DNA of 64,000 bases from Tubulanus polymorphus (Eukaryota; Nemertea; Palaeonemertea; Tubulaniformes; Tubulanidae). Made by a program: the position numbers and the translations under genes. The notes beneath the pieces were generated by a model. The model searched no databases and was not told where the DNA came from. It worked only from the letters and a program-made list of their open reading frames with translations. The DNA lies in NCBI RefSeq assembly GCF_964204645.1, contig NC_134025.1, forward strand, positions 12,963,001-13,027,000. The letters run 5' to 3'. Below are positions 1-12,300 of the stretch, piece by piece; positions within the stretch are counted from its first letter, which is position 1, and each line of letters begins with the position of its first letter.

Positions 1-224
1 TTCAAATAAAAAAACTGTAACAATGAATAAATGTAAACATATTATGAATAGGTCAAAAAATAAATAAATAGATTTTCTTCATTTCTAAAAATGATCTTTA
101 TTCTCAAATCAAATTCTTCTTGATGTGATAGAACAGCGGCTCTCCCAGTAACATCATCATCATGAAAACTAGGTCAAGCATCGATTAGTAGAACACAGCT
201 GATCCAAAAAATCAAACTACAAAC

Positions 225-313
225 CTCTAGTAAGCTCTTTTTCACCCTCGAATGGTCTTTCATACCAGTAAGTGGCCCGAGAGGAGTTTTGAATTCTGTA
301 GCCATTTGTTCTT
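225..313 (-). CDS. FANCM: tentative FANCM exon 14
   Basis: After the exon 13 donor, the next acceptor on the minus strand (AAGCAG before 313) opens an 89-bp stretch that continues the FANCM frame exactly (phase 1 into phase 1). It ends at TAGAG/GTTTGT (225/224), phase 0. The translation ([20 protein letters not shown]...) is short and I cannot match it to a known FANCM segment. Phase agreement and two reasonable splice sites are the only support. Confidence 0.5.
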
Positions 314-3300
314 CTGCTTAAATTTCAAACAGACACACGTGTACATGAGAAAATAAAGTACCTATAAATTCAATAGCAATAGTCATATACATCAAAGTAA
401 AATTAACCAAATTGAGAGGCATGGGGTGCATGGCGAGACCAGAGAGGGATGAACTTGAGAATATTTCATGCTGTGGAAATACCTGTAAATTCTGGCGATT
501 CCACAATAACAGCCTTTTTCTTTTTTTTCATGACAATTTCATTTTCAGATTCCAGAGAACATGGTGACTTCTTAGGTTCCAAAATTGTACGCCGTTGAGG
601 CAGTTGAAATCCTTGGCTAGCGCCCGAGAAAGCTCCTGCTTGCTGGACAGCCCCATCTAAATCAGCCCATGTTTTTTCCCCTAAGCCATTCAAAAAGTCA
701 TCATCCTCATCACTGAACAGTTCGCAGCTGGAAACCTGCATTTTTTGTACATCGGTCTGTTTCGAATCGAGAATGTTAGCCTCATCCACAGTTTGAAAAC
801 CTTCGAGATTTGGCTTTTTAGCGTCTTTCTGTAGAGAACTATCATTTATCGAATGTGCCCGTTTTCGATTCAGCTTCAAGGAAAACAAATTTTTTGATAC
901 ATCTCCTCCCGAAAAATTCCTGGCCACCGATTTTGGCGTCTTTATAATTGAGGGAGAATATCTCTGATATTCTTTTATTTCCTTCTCTGTTTCAATTGTA
1001 TCTACCGCATCAGCATTTTTCAAATTATCGGCATACAGTGGTGGGGTTCTAATCTGACTAGAGGTTAACATCGACGGTTTCAGATGCAGGTTATCTTGAG
1101 ATGGGGGGATTATGTCATTATCTTCGTCAAAATCATCAAATTCAAATCCTAAATCAAACAGAGGCGGACTCCCACCATTATCCCTGACAGCTTCCAACAC
1201 AACATCACTGGATTTAGAAGCACGAGCAGCATCTTTGTTTGTTTTCTGTGCAGTACCAATAGTTGTAATCTTATCAGCATTGCAAGGTATTTCACCGAGA
1301 CTTTCTAAAGCTTGAGTAAATGTCAACTGACTTGTCGAATGAGATTTTACAAATTTCCCATCTTCTTTCATTATCAATTGTGGCGGCTGCATGGCTGCTA
1401 ACAATAAATCATCATTATCATCGAACAAAGAATCACAGTTTGAACCAAACTTCTTCCTATCAGCAATAAGTGGTGTACTGCAAATCTTGTTCATGTGTGA
1501 AGCAGAATTTTGGGTCACATTGCCCATATGTTTCAATTCTAGATGTACTGGGCTTTGGGCACTTTTTCCATGAGGGGTGTTTCCAGCAAGTACCTTAATT
1601 GGTGTAATGGTAATAGGTGAGCACGTTTTCTTCAAAATGATATTGTTATTATTACGATTCACCTGTTCTGGTTCCAAGTACTGTTTGAACAAGTGATTTT
1701 GTATATTTTCCGGATTCAAATCCATCTTTCCGAGAGCATCCTGAAAATCTTCATCAGAATCATCAAAAAGATCATCAGATACATTATTGACAATTGCAAA
1801 ATCTGGAGAGACAGCAGCGACTTTCCTCAAGGTCTTCTCAGTGATAGGCTTTTCAATTACCTCAAAATCGGGTTTTAGCACATTTTTTCCAGACATAGGA
1901 TGAACATCACTAAATGGATCTATTTTCACTGTGTCTCGAACAACTGAAACCTTTGCTCCAGGCTTATCTCCCTTCTTGACTGGTTTTGGAGGTTGGTACA
2001 TGTCCTCATCCAAGAAATCAAAATCAACGTCAAAATTGGCAACTTGGTCATCACCATTCTGGTTTGTTCCATTAATCTCTACTGTTCTTTCATTACCGAT
2101 GTGTTGTTTTTCAGCTTCCCACATATCTATAAGTCCTAAAACATCCACCGGAGATAACTGTTCTTTTTCACCCAATTTACCGACAATCTGGTCCAGTTCC
2201 GATAAACAAGGCGGGCTCGGCACATGATTATTTTTTGACATGCTTGGAGCGGGTAAATTTTCAGGATCTGGACATGAATTCAGTGTTGAAAGATTGAATG
2301 GATCTTCATTATATTCGATATCATTGGAAGGAGAATTGACCATTTTTGCTGTCTCAGTTGTACTTGTACTACATTTTACGACAGGCACTTTTGGACTGAT
2401 ACATCTATCAGGTTCACCAATAAATTCTCCCTCGTCATCCGCATCACTGAGCAACTGTATCAGTGACGTTCGGCTTAAACTGGCAACAGATGCCTTCTTT
2501 TTCTTCTTTTCCTTCAGAACTGGTGTCACTTTTTTTCCGTTGTTAGTTGGTTTAGCTGGTGCCTTGCGAGATTTAGGCTTTTTATTTATACGCAGATTAG
2601 AATGGTTTTCCTCCATAGGCAAAGATGACTTTTTTTTCACCGAAACTCTGCACTCTGATTCTTCACACAGCATCTCAAGGTTATCAATAATTTTAACATC
2701 ATTGGTATCACTGTCATATCCATTCAATTCTTCTTTATTATTCTGAATATTTATTATTTCTTTTTTCGTGTTCTTTACTTTAATTGTATCAAAAGCAGGT
2801 GGAAGATCTGCATCACTATCACTGTTTTCCTCTTCAGCATCGAACTCAGGTAGACGAGCACCACGTCTCTTAAATTTTTTTACTGCTTTCTTTTTACTGT
2901 CAATACTCTTTTCTGTATCCTTCTCAACAGTTGTACAAAACTTTTCTATGCCCTCTCGAATATTGTCATCTTTTTGACCTGGTTCTAGCACGTCAGCTTT
3001 GTTCAGGTAAGCAGACATTTCAATACCGTAGTGGTCTTCTCCATCAGGATTGCAACCTATCCAGTAAATGACTTAATATTACATAACATAGCCAGCTGTT
3101 CTAAAATTTGACTTTAAAACGCGTACCAGTATATCTTAACTACTTCACCAACTACTGGATCAAATAATAGACCAGAAATTTCGAACTAGACCCTTTTGGT
3201 TTGCAAAATTCTTTGGTGACTTACTCTGAATTTCCATGAATTCCATCAGTTCAACCATGTTCTTTGTTTCAATGGAATTATCAACTAGGAAAGTCGTTTG

Positions 3301-6300
3301 AAGTCGATTTTGCCAAGGCATCCATTTAGCCAAATCCATTACCCTCGGATCAACAGTTATCTATAAAATAGAAATGAAGCAACAGGATTATGTACTGTTT
3401 CATGTGTTTGCACACAAACAGATTTTTTTCCGCACAAAACGTGAACTAGAGAAACCTGTGTCTTTTCCTGGTATTTGCTGAGGGAAACAAAATCATTATG
3501 TCCAGGAAGCTTTGGTAAAGATTCAATTACTCTGTACATTCCTTGCCATTTTTCAAATTCCTCATTGGTCAGGAACCCATCACATTCACTAGCTTTACTA
3601 CCTAACAAAGGCATGAAAAATATCAAATATCAAAGAAAGGTCACACAGAATACATTAAGTTGTTATGGCAATCTGTTAGGTATACCTGTTGGAAGTGAAA
3701 TTTGTTTCTGAGCTGCAGTGGATGTCATCTTTCGATGGTTTGTATTGACAAACTTTTTATCGACTGTTATATGCATCTTCAGAGCTACTGGATTCAGACC
3801 GAGTGGAATCATGCGTGGGTTATGATCGTAATAACGTAATGACTTAGTACCATTGAGTATAGCTTTGTGAATACTTTTCTTGCTGCTAACACTTTGATTA
3901 TAAACCTTCAATAATAGAGTACAGTACAAATAAATCCAAGAAAAAAACAAGAGCCCCATGGGGCTTAATGCAGCAGTTTCACAAATCCAATCAAAGATTT
4001 TTAAACTAGGCTTATTTTATTGATTGCATGTTTAATGGATGAGTTTTTTGGATGATTTAGGCCATTTTGACTTGACTTCCGACTATGGCCTATGGAATCA
4101 GACCCTGGCTATGTTTGAGTCAGGTGAACTTCTCAAAATCTTGAATAGTAATTTAGCAATTAAATTAAGAGGTTATTAAGTGATGGTAGCCTGGTTAAAT
4201 TTTATACTGAGAAACTGAGGCACTCTGGTCTTAGAAGTATAAATATGTGGACCAAAAGTTAACTCTTACACTCTCTTCTTTGCCCTCAGTGACAAGCATG
4301 ACTATTCGCCCTTCACGTTTTCTTCCGGTCCTACCCATTCTTTGGACGAGTCTGATTGGACTTTTATGGGCGTCAAAGCATATGATAAGGTCAACATCAC
4401 CAATATCAAGACCTTCTTCACCAACGCACGTTGACACTAAAGTGTTGAAAGAACCTTCACGAAATTCTTTCATAACCTGGAAAATTAATTCACAAGACAT
4501 CTTTCACAACCAAAGACATATTTCACTCATCTTTACTGCAGCCTATGCTACTATAGTAAACGTCTATACATTCGTACCCAAATTTGCTATCTTTGCTGAA
4601 AAACGTGGGTAATAAGTGGAGTTTGAGGTCCGTACCCGGGTATAGACAGACCTGGGTTTAAAACGCCCTGTATAAAACGAGGTATTAGTCCAGATCAATT
4701 AGCACCAATGAAATTTGAAATTTATCCCTTTCATGAGAAATCCCGATTACACAAAATGCGGTACTCTTCATTTTACTCAAATCAATTAGGACCAAGTGAT
4801 TTTAGTTCGTCTAAGTGATAATTCAAGGAAATCTGATATATCTTCCATTACAGTGGTTCAATATGAATCTTTCAATTTCCCAGCATAGGCCTTTTTTCAA
4901 TTTTCTTATTTACACACCCGTAGCTGTTCCTTTTGAGTGAAACCTTTTTTAGCAGCTTTTCCCACTGAAGATTGGCCAATGAAGCTCATCACTCGGACTA
5001 GTGGTTTTTGTCGATTTAGCATGTCCTGAATTTCGGAAACAGAGTCTCGATATTGAGAGAAAATCATGATTCGTGTGTCTGTAGTTCCATGTGCTGAAAG
5101 CGTGATAGAAAAGGGAAATTCATTAGTCACTCAGGCTGCACACTTCTAGTCACAGGGTGGCCACTACTATTTTACTATCCGCTGACATTTCAGTTGTTTT
5201 CCACAGTCAAATACCTAAGAAATCAATGGTTTTTTTTTAAATTGCCCGACTTTTTAAGAAAAGAAATTTCCCTACTTTTCCCTGATTTCCAGGTAAGTGG
5301 CCCGAGACACCATTAGTCAGTAATAACTAGACTTACGCCTTGCGGCCTAAAATACCCCCCAGCAATACACTCTCCCTCAGGGAGCCATTATCATTCAGAT
5401 ATCAGTTTTGTTGCAGGGGACAGAATGTAACCTTGAAACTTTGCCAAGAGATGGCTACCCTGGCGGTAATATTTGATGGCTGATGATCTCCATTTTCGAT
5501 AGGGCTTTACAGCTTACTGGCCCCAATCCTCACACTTAGTTTCCTTTAAGAATTGTAGGCTGTATCATACTAACAAGAAATTTAAGATGGCTGCTCTAGC
5601 ACCCATATTTGATGGCCAATAACCTCGATTTTCATTAGTGGTGGACATCTCACCTGCCCCAATCCTCACACTTTCATGAAAATCCTTTAAGAATTGTAGG
5701 CTGTATCATGTGAACAAGAAATTAAAGATGGCTGCCCTAGTGTCCATTTTTGATGACTTACATCTGTGATACAGGCACTACTCACTAAATCTTATAAGAA
5801 TCCATCAAGAATTACACGCTGTATCGCACTTACAGGGCTGCCAACCTTTCAAAATTCCATTTAGGGATGAATGGCAGATTAATTAGGAATATTGAAGGTT
5901 TCAATAGGAATATATCGAAACCGAAGAAATTGTGACTTTTCCAAGTAGGAATATTTTGCTTTCAATTAGGAATACCTTTCACGTGTAATATATGAAAGCT
6001 GGATATGAAAATATGGAATTATTAGCAAAATAAAAAATCAGCAAATTCTACAGAATGTATTTTTTCTTTATTATTTTATGAAAGATAAAAATCAACAGTG
6101 TTTATCAAAAATATACAATAGACTAAAAAATAAGAACATAAAACTGGCATAAATTGTCAAACGAATTACATAACACTATACAGCTGTCATGCGAATATAT
6201 CCATTTCCAGCATCAATTCCACGATACTGTCCAAGAGAGACTCCACGTACAGAACTGAAAGATACAAACAGTAAAAAGTCTCTAAATCTACATGCTACTC

Positions 6301-9300
6301 GATGGTGCTGCCATCTGCCAAATATGCGAACTAAAAGTTTACTTTGAGATGCACTGCTCAAAAGCATCTTAAATTATCTTTTTAAATCAAACTAACACAA
6401 GAGTGACAACATTAAGGTTCAAACTAGCAAAGCAATTGCTTACCGAAACATTTCAAAGAGTCCACACGTTGAAATCTAACCCGGATCTTCGAATGCTAAT
6501 CGCGCTGCGAAAACGAGCTAATTACCGCAGTAAACCGATTCTTCTCCGAAACGATGCGGAGCAATTTGACAATAGCAATCACATTTTGCCACATGTCATA
6601 ATATTTTCACAAAAATGATTGAAAACAACGTATTTTAAAACGAATGAACTTTATTTTTATTCTTGAAACAAATTAAAAAGCTGCTCTCCTACTACGAAAT
6701 AATCGTACGCCATGCGTAGATAAAATCAATAACACAGCTACTCTCATACACACACACGCACGCACGCGCGCGCTAGTAAGCGCTGTTTATCGCCTGACCC
6801 ACGTACACAGTATATAGCCACGCACTCATCCACCGCGGGCGTGCATATAAATTCCCCACCTATTCAATTCTGTTCTACCAAATCATCATATTGTGTTACA
6901 ACGCGCTGGCGGGTGGAAAATCGGACATCGCCGAAAAAGAAAAAAAAAAGTCGGAATTTTGTATACCCGATCGTATCGTCGGAATTTCTTCACGCAAATC
7001 GGGAGGATTCCGAATAATTCGGGAGGGTTGGCAGCCCTGCACTTACTAGAAATTCAAGATGGCTGCCCTGGTGGCCATATTTGATGGCTGATAACCTCCA
7101 TTACCAATAGGGGTGGACCTACCGTAATCCCCCAGGTTTATATAATGAAATATGTTTCGTTTACAAGGTGATCTGAAATAATCACTTTTTCAAGTACCAG
7201 GTATTCAACACCCTCTGATGGCCACATGGAATATCATGTGACCTGGAAACTTCATAGTGAAACTCAAGTAAGTTTTAAAAGCATCATTATTTAATTCTTA
7301 CTCCAATTGGTTGAAAATTCAATCCTTAAAGTCAAGATTCATAGCTCATAAAACCAGTCATGAATCATGTGAATTAAACAATATGTGGGGTTTGTTTATA
7401 TGGTGGCTGATAAGGGCCATAGCGTAAAATTCCTGGTATGTTAATGAGGGTGCCAGAACGCCAAAACGAAAAAAAAACAAAGAATATTCCGTTTTGGCGC
7501 CCCTCCAAAACGAACTTTCATTTTGGCGCCCCCGCCAAAACAACGAAAAACGTCGAAATTTCATTTTGGCGCACCAAAACAAAGAAAATTCCATTTTGGC
7601 GCGGTTATTTCCGTTTTGGCGCCCCCGCCAAAACAAGCATTCAACCACAGTAAAGTTATTTTTCAATTTGGCGCGTTGATCTTGTGTGTAATTTGCATAA
7701 ATTTGCATATATAGAATTATTTTACGTGGTTGAAAGTTCGTTTTGGCGGGGACGCCAAAACGGAATATTCTTTGTTTTGGCACGCCAAAACGAACTTTCA
7801 GAGAAAATTGGACGTTTTTTTCGTTTTGGTGTTCTGGCGCCCTCATTAACATACCAGGAATTTTACGCTATGGCCCTTATCAGCCACCATATGTTTAGGA
7901 CTGACCTTCCTGAAACTTAGTGAAATGTTCGACCACAATATCCTGTAGTCTTCCTAGTTTAGGGTGACTGATGACAAATGGTTTACTCTGAGTAGAGCTG
8001 AAACTTCCATTCCTTCAAAGAAATGATGAAATACCTTACTGCTAAAGCGTCATGAAATGAATAACAAATAATTCTAATATACAGTGTAGGTTATCACTAT
8101 ACATATCATAAGAATCAGGGTGAACCAATTCAAGTGTTCTATTAGCTAAAATACCCCAACGTATGTGGGTCGATTGCAGTATTCATGATACAGGTACTCA
8201 TTGGAGGATCTATCTTCTGGACCAAAATAAGCATGTGAATTCATCATAAAACTTTTACTCAGTTAAATGTTTGTGTAGAACTGACTTATGATTAAAGGCA
8301 TAAAACTTACAGGGTCATTTGTGGTTCAAATTTTTTATGAAGTATTTCCATGACAGAGTCGAAGATAGCGTTTTGAAGTAGCTGACTACGAGTGCGACCA
8401 TTACCCTTCTCTCCATTGACTAGACTGTTGAGGTACGTGTAAAGCGACCGCAATCCGTGAAGTTGCAGTAACTCAAATCCGTGGTAAAGCGAAATTAGCA
8501 ATGCGAATTCACCCTCTACTATACCATATTGATGCGGCTTCGAAAATTAGAAGTAGAGAATTTTGAAAATCGAAGCATACGTCCTTAAAATAAGCATCAT
8601 TAAATAGGGGTCCAGGGACACCATGCCCACTTGGGAAGTGGTTTCAAATGACCAAAAATCTAACAATTTCAATATTCAACGCCCCCTGGTGACCATATAA
8701 CCAATGACCTTGAAACTCACCAAAATCATAGATCATGTCAGCAGCAATGATTTTGTAATTCATTATGATAAAAAAATATGCCTACTTACCAATTTAATAT
8801 GGAAGTTATTCTACTATTCAACGCCCCCTGGTGATAATAGGCAAAACCAAAACTCACCACAATTATAGTCTAGAAAGAATCTTTCCATGTGGTCGGGTAG
8901 AAACAATTTCTGTCTGAGACACTCAGGGACCAGTAAACGTTACGAACTATACCGTTCAACAACAGACCACTGCCACGCGAGGAACAAAACTTGTACGCCG
9001 CTACGGGGTCACAGCCTGCGTTCCTCCTCGCTGCCGTGCCAATGTTCCCATTGCCGTGCCAACGTTCCCGTTGCCGTGCCAATCCGTAGCTGCTCTGTTG
9101 CATAATCGTCTCATCAACATACCTTAACATCACATTGCAGTGCAAGTATGAAGTAGGGTCAACAAGTCGATACCAGTATAGAGGCAGGATCGTAGCAACC
9201 AAATCACATCAATATCTGCGTTTAATTTCAAGTATATACTACACAATGTTGGTCAACCAGTACGGTGTTTTTTAATGCAAATTAGTATTGTTTTAAATTC

Positions 9301-12300
9301 ACCTGCATATCGATACAAATGTTTTTTTCGTGAAGATGACCCCGGGCGTATGCATAATCAATTTTAGTTCAAATATTTTCAAACAAATTTTTTTCTATCA
9401 ATAGATTATCCTTTATCTGAAAATTAACTGCTTCGTTGATTTTGGTGAGCTACACGTGTTACTAAAACGATGGCGCTATCATCACAGCTCCGCAGTAAAT
9501 ATTGAAAACTATGCCGCGCATCAACATGGAATTTTCAGCACAGTACAAGATGCTTATTATTAATCTTTCTTATCTTTCTCCGAATCTTAGTTAGAGTAAA
9601 TCGGATGACAACAATTAATTTCATTTAGTTCTCAACTTTTGAAGTGAGGATCGGACAACTGTATTAGTCACGTGAAACATGATGAACCGGTTTTCGGAAT
9701 ACACAAATCTTAGCTGCTTAAGCGCATGAGAAGTGCTGGTTTTATGTCCTTGCCCAGGCCTCATATCATGTCCAAATATACGTTGTTAATTTAAATTTCA
9801 TCAAAAATGTTTTTTAGGCCTATGATATACAATACAACAAGTAGCGGCACATCTCAACGAGTAGGAATTCTTTTTTTAGAAAGGCCGATCATCACAGCCA
9901 TATCGGTGCGCAAAAGTCAAGGGATATCCCGATATGACATCAGGCGGGAAAATAATAATTTTTTTAGAGAATTCCTTCAATTTCTTCTTTCAGAAATAAA
10001 TTCATTCTTTCTTTTAACAAACTCAGGGAAGCGCAACAAATTTCAAACTGACTGAGCAAGTTACAAAGCTATCTTATGTCAAATAACAGAGAAAAGTGGG
10101 AAAATGAAGTGCAAGTCGAACCACTAAAACATTGCTACGCAACCCGACCACAAAAATATCATGAGGTACAACTTTGCAATTGATCATGGTAACAAAATAT
10201 GCCTAGGTACCAATATAATAAGGAAATACTAAGTTATTCAATTATACAACGCCCTCTAGTGACCATGTAGAATAACTTATGACCTTGAAACACACCACAA
10301 TCATAGAACATGTCATGAACTACAACTTTGCAATTGATTGTGGTAACAAAATATCCATAGGTACGAATATAATATGGAAATACTAAGTTATTGTATTATT
10401 TAACGCCCCCCTGGTTGCCATAAACAAAAACCAATCACCTTGAAACTCACCACAATCATAGAACACGTTATGAGCTACAACTTTCCGATTGATTGTGGTA
10501 ACAAAATATGCTTAGGTATCATTATAATGTGGAAAAACATTTTTCCACCTACAAATGAGTACTGATGACACCAACATGGCCGCCAATTGTGTCATATGTG
10601 GCTAATCAAAAATACCTGTCTCAGGTATAAAAGATCCCTTTCCAAAAATACTCATCACAAATTAAAATGAAAAATGGCAAACCAGTAGGAAGCTACAGGA
10701 CTCAGAATTCGGGCCAAAATTGACATTTTTGCGCACAAAAAAGGTTATAGAACGGCCATCTTGAGTTCAATCGACTCAATTTTTCTTATGCTGATGGACC
10801 CTTAGAGGATTCAAATATATATGAAAGATCAAGGTAATTCATCAAACCCTCTTCAAAATTTCCCTCAAAAAGTTAAAAAATGTGTAAAAGTGCTGATTTT
10901 GACGAAAAACAATGGCTGCCAGTCGGCTAGGAGTCCACAAAAAAGCAGAAATAAAGCACTAATCACCTGTAAGTTTGGGGGTGGATTTTGTCGAAATGAT
11001 TCTCTTGATTTCAGCAGAAGAAACTTTGAAAGACTGGTAACCTCTCGGTTATAAATGACTCGCATTTGTTTTAAGCGGTCAACTCGTGCAGACAACAACT
11101 GAAAGAAAGCAAGAACAAGAGGACCATAAAGCCCATTTTTGGGTTTTGGTGAACAGAGCAAGCAGTACATGCCGTGAGAAAACCATACATTACAAAAGAA
11201 CAAGACAAAACTTCACCTCAATGTATTTAGCTTTCACACCAGCCAACTCTTCACCGAGGGGTACAACGATTTTTTCTACCTTTCTTTCATGAGAATACGG
11301 CTGAATATCAATTGAGTCTTCCGTACGAAGTTCAATAACTGATATGAGTAGATTTTCGATTACTTGTTGGACAGCCTGAAAGATTTGTTTACAAACTTCA
11401 ATAGATTTACACAGAAAATTATGTGAACGATATGTATAAGATGAATCTCCCAATAAACCGATCAAAGGGTTTATATAACTTCCTACTACACTTCTCGAAG
11501 GTACATCAGCATGTTTCTGTACACCAAAGAAATACAATGATTTTCACAAAAATGTTCAACTTGCTCTTCACAGATCTACCGGTATTAGATTTGTTTGCGG
11601 AGACCCTAGTCTCCAGGTACACAAGAAACAAAAAAAATTAATTTTAATAAATCATTTGACGCCTTCGTCATTCCACCAGCATCCCCATTCAGGTTCTTAC
11701 TTTTATATCAGACTTCTGCATTGTGTATACATCCGCCATTTTGACCGAATAATCCGATTTACTTATCATTTCTATACATCCCTGCCGCTTCTGATGCAAT
11801 CAATTCTACATCTTTGTCAATAATGTTTTGCCCAGTAGCTATGTGTACACATAGGCCTGTGACGTTTGCACATCGATTTACGGTTGTCATTCATATAATA
11901 TGCTGAATAGTTAATATTGTTTAGGTTTCATAATGGTAATATTTTATAAGGCGTCAAACTGGGGGTCGGGGGACACCATGCCCACTTGGGAAGTGGTTTA
12001 AAATGCTCAACAATCTAACAATTTCAATATTCAACGCTTCCTGGTGACCATATACAAAAACCAATGACCTTGAAACCCACCACAATCAAAGAAGATGTCA
12101 GCAGCTACGATTTTGTAATTGATTGTGATAACAAAATATGCCTCGTTACCAATTTAATATGGAAATACTAACTTACTTTACTATTCAACGACCCCTGGTG
12201 ACCATATGCAAAACCCAATGACCTTGAAACTCACCACAATCATAGAACATGTCATGAACTACAACTTTGCAATTGATCATGGTAACAAAATATTCCTAGG

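Noticed and set aside
2240-2746. 168-codon plus-strand frame inside the FANCM large exon
   Set aside because: It is the antisense of a long, homology-supported FANCM exon and resembles nothing; shadow frame.
7358-7920. Several overlapping reading frames (60-164 codons) rich in FWR/FGAP/KTNF repeats
   Set aside because: They come from the repeated GGCGCC/CCAAAACG words of the inverted-repeat element read in every frame; no protein is implied.
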